From Helochares maculicollis (taxonomy: Eukaryota > Arthropoda > Insecta > Coleoptera > Hydrophilidae), in the NCBI GenBank assembly GCA_033557835.1, contig JAWQRO010000006.1:31396-95395 (forward strand): a DNA stretch of 64,000 bases, given 5' to 3'. How positions within the stretch are numbered: position 1 is the stretch's first letter; every line of letters begins with the position of its first letter. The notes under the pieces are model-generated. The model saw nothing but the letters and a program-made list of their open reading frames with translations, did no database searches and was not told the origin of the DNA. The translations under genes were made by a program, and so were the position numbers. Positions 48,506 through 60,429 of this stretch are shown here, piece after piece.

Positions 48506-51500
48506 CTAGAAGGTATTACGTGAGGAGTATCAGGATTAAATAACAAACCGCAAAAAATAAACAGCCGAAAAAGAGAGCGTGTACTTAAGTTGAACCGGGT
48601 ACATATCAATTGTTGGGTTTTATTTTTAAAACGATCCAAGATAAAAACGGAGCTTATTTAATAAATATTCCGAGTTAATTATTGATTAATTCAAAAATTA
48701 TCAGTAAAAAATCGTCATATTTTAAGTAATAAAAAATGCAATAGTATATTAATAATCAATATTATCGCTGTTTCTTCATAAACATTAGACGACTACACTG
48801 TCAAAAAACAATTTTAACGACCTACCGATAACCGGCCGTATCAATTTACGGTGCGCCAAATCAATACGTTATTATTTTAAAATTAATCCTATCGAAACGG
48901 CACAAAGCGTGAGGTATCGAATTTATTATTATCTCGCACAAAAAATATATTTGCAGCAATTCATTCGATTTGCTTTATCGATGCCGATTGTTCGCCATTA
49001 GAGTGTATAGAAAAAAACCGTGGGTTATCACTATTGATTTTTCTGTTTCGATCACGTACTCGTAATCGGAATGTGTCACAATCATTTTTTAATAGTGGTC
49101 AAACGTTCCTTTTGCCAGCTGCTGTTTCTCCTTGACTTTGGGTAAGAATTACTTAATTGCTTGCTTCTTGGCGTTTTTCATGCCGATTGCGGAAATTTGC
49201 GACTGTCCATTGAGTGACTTGTCGGTTCTGTGTTTCGATCGATCTATTCGGCGCACATCAATTGATCCAGTTTGGCGATTTTGTGATTCGGCCGATTCCT
49301 TAATCCCGTGCATCGATTCGATGATCCTCTGCGGCTCTAAGTGTTAATTTATTGATTTGTTAGTCTACTCATTTGTTGTGTTGATTATGTGTAGATCTAC
49401 GTGAGTAATCATTGATCGACTCATTGACTTTGCGTATGAAATAGTTGGTTCCGTGTCTCAATTCATTGATTTTCTATATCGATTCATTGATTCTGTCTCG
49501 ATGCTCGGTTTTGTGGATCGATTGTTTGATGTGGTGAGTTTGTGCCAAGTGATGGAGGCTCTCTGGGCCAAGGAGCGAGCAAAACGCCTACTTGGTGAGT
49601 ACGAGCAATCGGCACGCTGTCTTGGCCAGCTGCGACCCAACCGCAAGTCAAGACCTACTACGCATTCTTAATTATGGCTCAACGCAAGAACTGATTTTAC
49701 CGGCGCTTATATCATTGCAATCAGTAATAAAGCCTTAAATTTACATATCAAGTACACATTTATAACATAACATACTTGGAGCTTTGTTTTATTGGCCAAT
49801 TTATCGTTACGGTCTCTGAAATTTAAATAGAAAATATTTTATACGAACCGATAGGGATCGCAGGTATGACGCCGACGGCCATTTTGACTTATTGTGCGAT
49901 TTTTACAAATTGATAAAAGTTATTCGTCGTTGTTTTTCCCGAGAAACGCAACAAATTGAGTGCGAATTACCCGATTTTATAGCGTTCCCATATGAGTATG
50001 TTATAAATACCATAAAGTGCGCCTCACATGCAAATATATCGGTAGAGCGCGCCCCCATGCAAATATACCATAAATATTTAACTGATGATTAGAAACGATT
50101 TGGTTGAACCCAGCGCTTAGTTAACGCGTATAACTAATTAGTTAGCAATAGAAAACCAGCAATCAAACGCTAAAATCTAAATAAATGGGTACCTGTTGTA
50201 AAATCAGAAACGCTAAAAAATTCTTTTATCAAAAGCCACCAATGCGTGAACTTTCTGTAATTCGTTTGTCCGTCCGTTCGAATGCAACAATTCGCCTCAC
50301 GTGAATGGGCTAGAAAAGGATGGCTTCATAGCCTCCTTAGATCTGCCTGACAAAGAGCCCCTATAACAGATAGGGTCCGTTCACCATAAGAAACATGAAA
50401 ACATGAATATTCACGTATTTATGTGTTCATATGTGGGTACATAAGATAATAGAATATTGGACCATTAAATCTGTAGGTACATATTTTATAAAAACCGGAT
50501 TCACAGTGACGTTACCTGCGCAGCCTTGAACATATAAATAATATTAAGTGATGTATGCCAAATAATTACTGATTTCCTTTTGAGTTTTGTTGTGAATCGG
50601 ACAAAAGAATCGCTTTGAAACTATCAGCACGGTTATTACTATCGATTTTAGTTGCTCTACCTAAAAAATATGTTGTTTTGTTTGCTACTGCAATCAATTT
50701 CTTTGCGATAGTTCGTAATTATTGAATTTATTAACACATTTAGTTACTTAGGATGCAAAAATTTCTAGAATAAATGATTTATGTGATTTAGAAGCAAGCG
50801 CGACAGGCTGCGGGTTAAAGTGGCTCAAGCTGCACAGAGCGCGGCCACCTCTGCAGCGAGTAGCGTGCCGTGTGCCGCCCCCCAACCCCCCTCGTACGTA
50901 TATCGTAATTATTAAAATCGCCTCTCGAATATCTTTTGCTTCGGTCCGTATCCGGTATCTCATATGATATTGATGGGAAGTGAAACCGAAAAGGGGTGTT
51001 TTTTCGCCGAGCGAAAGGGTTGCCATGCTCGCCAGGATCTAAGGGGGGAGGGACAGAGCAAGAATACCCACTCTGATATGCAGATCGTATGCAAAAGTAT
51101 ATCAGATAATTTCTAGGGTTGTTTGGGTTTTTGCCTTCGCATCTCCACTCGACTCGACTCACTCTCCATATTGATTATTATTTTTTCCCAAATCCTCCGA
51201 CCGATTTTAAAGGCTAACCGAAGGGGCGTTTTTCCGGTTCGTGTCACCTTACACACACACAACTGTTTTTTTCAAAGAGGGTCGGACGCGCCCTCATCTT
51301 CCTAATAAAAAAACCAACGTTTTCCGAAACAACACAAAGGTTTCCTAATAAAAAAAACTATATTTCCTAGTAAAAACCAAAATTGCCGTAAGTGTCTTCA
51401 GCGCGGTCACAAAAAATTTCAACGCGCCGCGGACTTAACCTTGTTTTAAGAAGACGCTCGCTCCAAATCTAGGATATTTTTTTAAAGATATTGTTATGCC

Positions 51501-52914
51501 ATAATTAGTATACAATATTAATAACAACTATTAGCATATAACAACTGTTAGTAACTATCAATTATTAATATATAATAATAATTATTATTATAACTGTTCT
51601 TATAGCATTGTTGTATGGCATATAAGCCCCCAATCAGGGAGGTTGCTTAACACCGCAGCCTCCCGGTCGCCTAAACCCCCAAACCCCACAAGCAAATCAA
51701 TTAAGTATATGCTCTGCAGGCGAGGGGTGGTCGGAGGATTTTTTTAATCATAGAATGAAATCTCAAATACGAAATAAGCATTTAAAAAGAACGACCCTGC
51801 TGGGACCCATTGCAATTAGTGGAATAGCTATTCTATTCTCTTTTCTAATGGCATCAAATGTCCTTTAATATAAGATCCAATCAAGTTGGATTGCATGCAA
51901 ATATCCTATGGAAAACAGGGAGGGACCCGATATTACATATTGAAACGTACAAACAAGGGCGCAAATGTTAAGAAGCGACATTTCTTCTTAATTCGATTTG
52001 TTTCCCTTATTTAATCGCTTCACCGTTTCGTCCTGTTTTTCTTTTTTAAGCATTTTGCTTTGTTGCCGTTTGTAAAACCATCATTTTTTCCAATTGATTT
52101 AATCTAATCAGGGAGTTACAGTTCCACACTTGTATTGGTAATTGTTTTGTTGTAATTTTCTACAATCTACAAAATGTCAGCTAAACAACATATTGAGAGT
52201 GTTGCATTTTTTCTTAGCTTAAAACGCTGATAAATAATCACTTCAAGGGAAGGAATTAGTTTGGATCGTTTTTTCCATCATGGGTCGTTGAAGTTGTTTC
52301 GTTGCTTGGATCGGCCGATGCGGATGTGCAATCAATAAGAATTTGAATATGATTTCCATATCCGCGAAACATAATACGAATTTATACCAATCCAACTGGC
52401 AGCCTCGTCGACCCCCTCGCCCATCCAGCAGTCCTACCCCTTCCATATCGAAGTAATTAACGTAAATTCTATATTTCGGTTTCAGATACCAATTTCCTTG
52501 CAAACCCCTTGCATCTCCTCCCCTCATCAGAACTGACAATTAGAGTGATACTAGTAAGTCTGAGCATATCGATTGATTGGGATTTCATCTCAGTCTTACG
52601 CAGCGGGGAGGATCTCCTCTGGTCTCTTTCTTACATATTGAGATTATTCATTTGTACATTTTGCTTACTGGTGAAAATGTATGGTTACCAGGATAAAGGG
52701 TGCCGGTGGTGGTGTATGTGTGTGTCGGTTTGCGTGTGCTTGTGCGAGCGAGAGTGGCAGCAGAGAGTTCCTCTCTTTGGGAATTACTATTCTGAAGGTT
52801 TCTGAGGAGTTTGTTTGGCTAAATGGGGATTTTCTCGCTTTTTGGCGTTCATGTGTGCTCGCGGTGCAAAGAAAAAACAGTGGAAAAATCCAAAGGCTCC
52901 AATTTGTCTTTTGA
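48506..52914. other. Intronic unique sequence
   Basis: No exon found. A loosely periodic TTGATT/ATCGATTCATTGATTCTG texture occurs at 49370-49530. GGCCATTTT is at 49877-49885. ATTATTAATA-type low complexity runs at 51535-51595. A GT/TG-rich stretch is at 52700-52745. Open frames at 50748-51305 and 52243-52805 overlap on both strands and have no recognised domain. Confidence 0.45.
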
Positions 52915-53425
52915 ATCTTTTTCGTCCGTTTGTCTTCTGAATTCGTCTCCCTGATTTGTTTTCTGAATTTGTCTTTTGAATTTGTCATCCGAATTCGTCT
53001 GCCGAATTCGGCTCCTGAATTCGTCTCCTGAATTTGTCTTCTGAATTCGGCTTCTGAAATCGTCTTCTTATTTCCTATTCTGAATTCGTCATTTGAATTG
53101 GTCTTCTGTATTCGCCATCTTTTAAATTCGTCTTCTAAATTCGAATCTGAACTGGTCTCCCAAAATCGTCTTCTAAATTCGTCTTCTGAAATCATTTTTT
53201 TAATTCGTATTCTGAATTCATCATCTGAATTGGTCTTTGTTCTTCACCATCTTTTAAATTCGTCTTCTAAATTCGAGTCTAACTTATTTCCAAAAATTGT
53301 CTCATGAATTCATCTCCTGAATTCTTCTGCCACATTCGAAATCTGAGTTCGTCTTCTGAGTTCATGACCTGAATACTTCTTCTAAAATCGCATTCTGAAT
53401 TCGTCTTCATAATTCGTCTCATCAA
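52915..53425 (-). repeat. 15-bp minisatellite array (TTCGTCTTCTGAATT)
   Basis: Units close to TTCGTCTTCTGAATT repeat for about 500 bp. A larger unit of 132 bp is visible: CCATCTTTTAAATTCGTCTT is at 53115 and 53247. Because 15 is divisible by three, the minus strand stays open for 176 codons (52665-53195) as a periodic D/E/F/R/N/S-rich peptide; I treat that as an artefact. The + strand is pyrimidine-rich. Confidence 0.9.
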
Positions 53426-53762
53426 AGAAAACTATACAAAGAACAAAACATGGGAGCGACAAAAATTTACAATACAAATCATGCGAGATACAAAGAAAAA
53501 CGAAGATAAGAAGCCAAAACTCGCAAAAATCTAGAATGTAAAAATCGAGACAATGAAAACTATTGACTGGGCTTAGACAATATAGAAATGAGGGTCCAAT
53601 AAAGTTCTGCATAAAAATCCGCAAGCATAAAATAAACGATTAAGCGAAAATCAGCTGCTCAAAATTCTCAACGCGAATGGTTAAATAGTAAACATTAAGC
53701 GTTAAGAAGAGGCACATCACGTAGAACAGGTGCCCGTGAGCGAGGTGAGGCGGCATGGAGAT

Positions 53763-53800
53763 GGTGGCGGCGGTGGCGGCGGCAGCGGCGGGGATTCCCC
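53763..53800. promoter_or_regulatory. GGC triplet run abutting a palindromic kappaB site
   Basis: GGTGGCGGCGGTGGCGGCGG (53764-53783) and more GGC triplets run into GGGGATTCCCC at 53790-53800. The latter is a perfect Rel/NF-kappaB palindrome of the Dorsal/Dif/Relish class. The motif is seen; its use is inference. Confidence 0.35.
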
Positions 53801-53869
53801 ATAGTAATGCGAGATTTAGGAGCCGAACTTCGAATTGAGTATGGAGAGATGCCAGCAATTATGCGTGCA

Positions 53870-53883
53870 ATGGCCGCCATTTT
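53870..53883. promoter_or_regulatory. Palindromic PHO/YY1-type sites
   Basis: ATGGCCGCCATTTT contains inverted GCCAT cores 2 bp apart, one in the extended GCCGCCATTTT form. Sits 70 bp from the kappaB palindrome, so this is a compact GC-rich candidate regulatory block of about 120 bp. Confidence 0.35.
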
Positions 53884-56800
53884 GATTCAATCTATAGAGA
53901 TGACACTCTGGGGATTTTGCCTATGGATTGCACCAGATCTTAATTTGTTTTAAGACGGTCCTCGCTTGTTTCCGTGTCTTTTGTTTCAACGCCACTTCGA
54001 TGTGGCGGTGAAACGAATCAGTTTCCCCTCGCACCCTCAACCTGCCCCCGCGATCACCCCAACCACCTACTCTTCATCTCGCTCCTAAAAACCCACGTTA
54101 TTAGAATCAATTATGTATTGGATCTTCGCGGTAGTAGAAGCTCAAGCCTGCGATTTCGACAGCTTTGTCAGCTATGTTTTATACAATAACAAACTTTATC
54201 GAGAATAAGTCGAGATTTGTAATTACATCCGCCGAAAAAATACATTCAATAGTTCACAAGCGCTTTAAGTTGTGGTGCCCAAGCGCCTCACACGCATTAC
54301 AATGCCGGAAAAATGACAGTATCGACATGGAAATCGCCGAATCAGCCACAGCATGATTAACAAAGTTTCTAATGAACCGTATGATTAATAGAAGTTCTCA
54401 AAATATATTCGTCTCTATCTCTGTTTTTGCCTGCCCGCGTTAAATATACGAGTAAATGTGTACAAATCGGTAATATTAACAGAAACAATTTCGATGCGAT
54501 TAGACGCTGCGGAATTGCCGATGATTATCAAAGATTTGCCTGGGAATTCGCCCCGAGGCTTACAGTCTGATTGCAGGGAACCGCGAATGTAATATCATCG
54601 AATCTATTTAGAATTATTGGAAATTTCTGTTTATGATGTAGAAAATAATCTCAAAAGCAAAGTTCTGATTTGTTTGTTTGAAATATCGACTAGTTCATTC
54701 GAGCGTTTAGTGCTGTAGGCGGACGGAACGGCACATCTTTTGAGGAATTGATTGGAAGGGGTGAGGGGGCGAAATTCGTGAGACTTTCGCATCGCTGGCG
54801 TCTCGTGCTTATTTTTGAAGCAATCGAATTGGGGCTTGGGCCGTTTAATACTGCGTTTGACCCGCTTTATTGTTGGTCTTTTTGCTAAAAGCACGATTTA
54901 TTGCCCGATAGAGGGAAAGTGTAAGTAGCCAATATGGTGATCATACTTTTGTATCTATTGTCCCTTTTAGGCCATCAATTTGTAGAATATGGAAGTGACT
55001 TAACATGAACGTGTCAAGTGCTGGTAATGCTGGTAATCTACCAGACTGGGCTGAATATGGGAATGAAGTTTATTCTATTGGCAATAAACCAGGAGTTTTA
55101 AATTACTTAGCATATTGCAAGTTTTTTGGATTTGGATAGCTCGTGTCTGTTTTTATTGATATTCTGCGACTGTTCTTAACTGTTTTTGAATTATATTTCG
55201 TCAAGAGTAGTGCATACCCCGATTACCTCCATCTGTAACGCTTGCAGAAGAAGACAGTTGAATTACTCTTCATTTTTTTGTAACTTGTGTGTCTTCCTAG
55301 ATGAATCATCGCTAATCGCTTTAAATTTAATGAAAAATACGCTTCAGTAGTTCTATAGTACTTGAAGCAACAGTAACTCACTTGGACCTAAGGTGCTCTA
55401 GTACCTCAGGAATTTAGATTAGATCAAAACAATGGAAGCAGCGCTTTTTTGTATTTTCGTACAAGATTAGGTTCGAAATAGGCAGCAAACAAAATTGGTG
55501 GAAGTTTTTGCATCGACTCGATAAATCTTCAAAATATCGAGCTGGTAATTATAGAATATTTCGAATCAAAGTTCTGCCCACTTTCACATATTGTGGCACT
55601 TTTTCTGGATTTTCACTGTTATGTGATAAAAAGTTGCTTCTAGAAAAGACACTTTTACAGAATATAATCTAACTAAATTTCCACTAAATTTACATCTACG
55701 GGCCTTTCCCTCTAACTGTTTACTTGCTTAAGCAAGCTTATTGGATTTAAGGGTAGAGGATAAATTTGCATAAAAATTATTTCTTCTAAGTTACGTGATT
55801 GAATTACAAACATGACACGTGAAAGTGAACCTTTAATGTTAGTCTCAAATTTTATGAATCAGCCACTCCAAAATACTAAATAACAAAAGAGTGTGTTTTG
55901 GGGCTATGCCTGTTCGATTCATTAGGATGCCTCAAATAAATCCGAGCTCAGTCTTTTTTTAGTGATGTTCTTTGATTGCTCATAGTGAAAAAAAAGCACT
56001 TCTGCAAAATCAAACAGGACTACCAATACAATAAAATTGAATTACACACTTTGCCGCTATTTCTAACGGCTTCAGAGATATTCGCGGTACGTCCAAGCAA
56101 ATTGATGGGTTGTAAAGACAAATGTATGTCGATCTAAACCAACTCAAGACTTACAGTTCCACCCAACTCTCCTCAACTGTTAGAGGAAATACAAGAGAAA
56201 GATGTAGTTAGACCTGATGTTTTGACTATCTGAAAAGGACTTCCTGTTTTTGACTGAAATTGGCACATCAAGAGATTTGCGGATCTGAGATCACACACAT
56301 CACGCAGATACAAAAGCCTTGTACAATTTGTGGAATAATTGAGTGTTGGCTCAAAAAGTCATGGATATTTAACCAGATTGAAGATTGAAGTGACAAATGC
56401 TTTTTAAATTCCAAAGACGATATCACAAGATTGTCCATTCTGGGTCAAAATTTTGACTAAATAATAACTGACAACACAAAATAACCCAAGAGGATCAAAA
56501 ATTTCAAAACTCCGGAAAGAATTACCTACCATAACAATTCAAAATTAAATCCAATTGAAAAGAGAGAAAGCTATCCATAATTTTGCTTATGGGTGCTCCT
56601 CAGGGCGGGAAGCTGCGCCCAGGAGCTTCAGTGAACTCTCTCCAGCTTCATGAATATTAATGTATTTATCTCTCGTGTTTATATTTACGGAGTTTTTCAC
56701 CTCTCCTCCTTGCCCCCGCGTCCTCCGCCCCAACGCGGTGGCAAGCGGAGATGTGTTCGTTAATCCGTTCGAATCCGCAAGCACCTCAGTCCAAAAATTA

Positions 56801-59800
56801 TCTCTCCAAACACACAGCTCCGTCTCTCTCTCTTCTGTAACGAACTAGTAATTTAAATATTACATCTCGTATTTCTACCCAATCAGTCAGAATGCTCCCC
56901 AGTGAAGGAAGGGGTTTGAGATTCCATACAGCTTAATCACCTCCAGACCCCTAGCAGGGTGGCGGCCACCCCTTCCCTTCGGCCGCCCCCCATACATCTA
57001 AGCTCCGATAATCAATAATTATACTCAAATATAAAGAGAAAAGAGCTAGCTTGAAATACTGATTTGCAAAGCGCTAATGAGAGGGAGGAAGACGGGGCGA
57101 TTCGGCGAAACGAGAGGGAGACACGTTTGTTTCTACTTCATCTTGTGTAGTAGAGTAGTATTCATGCACTTCGGCTGCTCCGAGGTGGAAGTGCGATCGC
57201 TTTTTGTTACCAGGATGTATTATACACGCGTGTGTGTTTGTACATCTACACAACTCGCACACACGCAGATGTTGATAATTTGCCTATCCTCTGTACTTGT
57301 GATTCTTTTCCACGGGCGCGTTTTCTTTTCGTTTTCCCCACTTGTCGCGGGGATTCCTTCAGATATTTCACCCTTTGGATATTTGAAATTTGGCCGCTAT
57401 TAGTTTTTTTAATGTTCTCCGAACTGAGGATTTTTTTGGTGTCATTTATGAAGTTAGTTTTGAGTGGAGACGATTTAAATGATGACTTTTTGGACCAAGG
57501 TGATTTCGATTCGGTTTTGAAATTTAGAGACCGCTTTTCCACTTTGAGTCCAGCGCGCATAGGCAAAAACGCAGCAAGCCGAAGGCATCAGCAGCCACAA
57601 TGAAATGAAATGAAATAAAGAAACAACGGCTAAAACACTTTTTATGTAGATCTAATGCGTTAACAATGGTTGAAACCATCAAGTATGTGGAAGTTCACAT
57701 ATTTAGTGATGCGCAACGAGCCGAGACGACACACAGACAATCAGTCAGGGCAAATGAGGCACCTGTATGGTTCTCGTAGACCATTCGAAGACAGCATAAT
57801 GCGTCTTCTCAGAAATGATGGTACGTAACTGAATTTTGACAATGTCAATCTTTTATTTATTTGCCGGAAAGACTCTTTTTATTACCGTTCGAAGCTCCGT
57901 CTCCGTTCGGAAGCCGTGCTTTAAATGCCTTCGTGAGAATCGGAAGTCGCCGACAACTTAATGATGGTCCGGAGAATCGAAAAAATAATACCAGTGCCTT
58001 GCTGTCTATGAGCTCCTTGAGTCAGCTCGCCAACCCAGGAGACGGTGCCCATTGGAGGCGCGAAATGGTCGGAATTGAGTCTTAATGCGAAATAATTTGA
58101 AATGGTCTACCAGGATTCGGACGGTTCCAATTGATGTATTGTTTGAATTGCCTGCCGAAGGGGCGCCTTGCCAGAATGTGCGAAATGGATCAAATTGGAC
58201 AATAATTCGAAATTGAACCGTAAAAACGACTGCCTCGTTGTAAATTTAGAACAATAACTAAAGCATATAAATAACCCAGTCGAGTCATAAAATTCTGAAT
58301 CGAACAAAGATATATGAGCGTGTCGATAGGCATCTATTTTGGAAGCGCATCTAAAATCATTTTACAGGCGAGGCTTCGCCGTCGCCGCCGCCTTGTGTCG
58401 TCGTTGCTTTGATCAAGAACGCCTTCGCGAATGGGTTTAATGAGCCTTCGGCAGGACGATCCGTTTGAATTTTTCCAACAGTCCGAATGAGCGTTTTTGT
58501 GTCTCCTAAATATTTTCAAGGATTGGCTCGACTTTGACCTTGATACAGAAACAAGGGTCTCAATCCTCATAATTTTTATACACCGACTTTTTCGTGAAAC
58601 CTACCGAAAATATACAAAATGACATCCTACCACGACTCCCAACACTGAATCTAAGCCCAGACTTAACATTAAGGAGACTTGCAAAATACCTCCATCTTAT
58701 CGAAATTGAATCTGGACAGCCTGCTCAGTTCCTCTCGGGCCAAATGATCCTAAAGAGGAGTATCTTGAACTTATAATAATTCACAAAGTTGTTTATTTAC
58801 ATGCCGCGGATTGTTTACAACTGTATCACTTTGTGAACCATTCATCTGAGAGAATCTGACAGAATGATCTTATATGGCTTGTTTCATTGAATATTATCTT
58901 TGAGCTGCAGACTTTGCATGAACTTTGGGGTTAGTATTTCTTTCATCTTCGAACAATTGGTCTAAGGGTGTGCTGCCTCGCGTTTTCCGATGATCTTCTT
59001 GTTTGATCCGTTCTGGGTGTTCTTATTAAATTTGGATATCCTTAACAGTCTAGAAACCAGTAACCATGTAGCTCTCATTTGGTGCCATTCGTTTTCAAAA
59101 ATCTCGAAGACGAGTTCTGTTAATGTCAATAACTGATCCAAATTCCATGATGTGGAAATAAGTGGAAATCACTACAAAGGCTTTTCAAATTCGGTGACTT
59201 ATCCTTCATGGTATGTAAATTTAAAGAATAGAAGCCTTACATCTAGTATTCATGCAGTTGAGTTGAATCCCTTGCTACAAATAGTCTGGAAGAGAAGAAT
59301 CAACATCAACTATTTTTCAATTTCTATTTCTAAGACTAGCAAGGCCTGAGGTATCCTGTTTAGGAGGACTCTTTTGGCTCACTAAAAGTCAATAATAGTA
59401 AATTTGTCAGCTGTGATCCTACATCTTATTGAATTTCTAGTACCAACAACAACAAAAATCAATTGATAAGTTGCTATTTCTGTAGTTTTGAAAAACAGTC
59501 TGTGAAAAATATTCGAAATCTTCATATGACACCCGGGATCACCTCACAAATGAAGAAACTAAAATCAAGTAAAGACCATCTTGTAAGTCAGTCAAACGCA
59601 GAAGCTTTTTAAGTATTTCACTATTACCATGCCAAAGTAACTCCGATTAAACTACAAACTAACCGATATCACCGCTTATTGGATCTCCTAACTGGGCGTG
59701 GATGTGCATGACTACCCATCCTTCAGTGGGGCAGCCAAACAAAGCGGAAAACTCCTAATCTGTCAGGCAGATTGCAACTGAAATAATTTTAAGTGCAAAA

Positions 59801-59837
59801 AAGGCGCATAAACAAGCATCAATTTATTTGCGCATCG

Positions 59838-59875
59838 TATTTAAATGCCCGCGTCGGACACACTCAGCGCAGTCA
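59838..59875 (+). promoter_or_regulatory. Candidate TATA/initiator promoter
   Basis: TATTTAAA at 59838-59845 lies 33 bp upstream of an initiator-like CGCAGTC with the +1 A at 59871, within the normal TATA-to-start distance in arthropods. GC content rises just downstream. No clear downstream promoter element at +28. Supported by a splice-capable leader and a short coding exon downstream; otherwise unproven. Confidence 0.35.
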
Positions 59876-59961
59876 ACTCAGAATTCTCGTTTCCTTTGTT
59901 TGAAGTGTACTCTTTTCGTCACGAGAACGTTCTTATTAATTGTATAGATATTTATTGCCAG
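59871..59961 (+). other. Candidate noncoding leader exon
   Basis: From the proposed start to CCAG/GTACGC (donor at 59962), a weak but legal donor. No ATG-initiated frame continues across it. It would be joined to the exon ending at 60425 through an acceptor such as TGATTTTTAG at 60311-60320. Inferred from sequence signals alone. Confidence 0.22.
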
Positions 59962-60410
59962 GTACGCCATATTTAAAACCACGCATTATCAGTTCTTATC
60001 AGGCTTAATTACTTTATCTAATACACAGTTAAGCGGACTGGCAATTGAATGATATCAACGTTATACGAAAGATATCGCAATCTTATTTAGTTTTCATGAA
60101 ATATCTGTGTAAATATATTGTAAAATACCTGGATAAGTCAATAAATTTTACGTTGCGTCAACGCCTTCCCTCTCTGTTTCGCTAAGGCGTTCGGTGGCCG
60201 CGCGACTGCGACGGAAAGTCTATGTAAATATTTTCAGCGTTTTTAATTTTACCTGATTTTTATGTTGACTTTATGGCGACAATGGAAATTTATTATTGTT
60301 TTATTATACATGATTTTTAGCTACTAATTATACAGTTAATAATTAAAATATAGGTTCAGTCACGGATTGCTTGATGAGTGAATTGCATCTATCGCGTAGT
60401 ACTAGGCAAA

Positions 60411-60425
60411 ATGGCGGATAAGACT
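60411..60425 (+). CDS. Candidate first coding exon MADKT with GTAAGT donor
   Basis: ATG in the favourable context GGCAAAATGG starts a five-codon frame (M-A-D-K-T) ending exactly at a consensus GTAAGT donor (60426), phase 0. A TGA stop lies in frame 36 bp upstream with no earlier in-frame ATG, so the ATG would be the true start. The exon ends in the same phase at which the coiled-coil exon begins. It could start a shorter isoform of the same gene or a separate gene. The AAAATGGCGGAT context is also a YY1/PHO site, a motif often found over translation starts. Very short, so chance is a serious alternative. Confidence 0.28.
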
Positions 60426-60429
60426 GTAA

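Larger units (their letters stand above)
53426..59837. other. Intronic unique sequence, 6.4 kb
   Basis: No exon found. It contains a GGC-triplet run with a kappaB palindrome (53763-53800), a palindromic pair of GCCAT sites (53870-53883), CpG-rich patches at 56700-56760 and 56960-57000, and ATGAA pentanucleotide repeats at 57599-57618. The stretches 54960-56580 and 58590-59690 look like long-decayed DNA, possibly old transposons, but I could not assign them. Open frames at 57077-57603 overlap on both strands. Confidence 0.45.

Noticed and set aside
52665..53195. 176-codon minus-strand open frame
   Set aside because: It is the translation of a 15-bp tandem repeat (plus flank), periodic in sequence, antisense to the host gene, with no domain or splice support.
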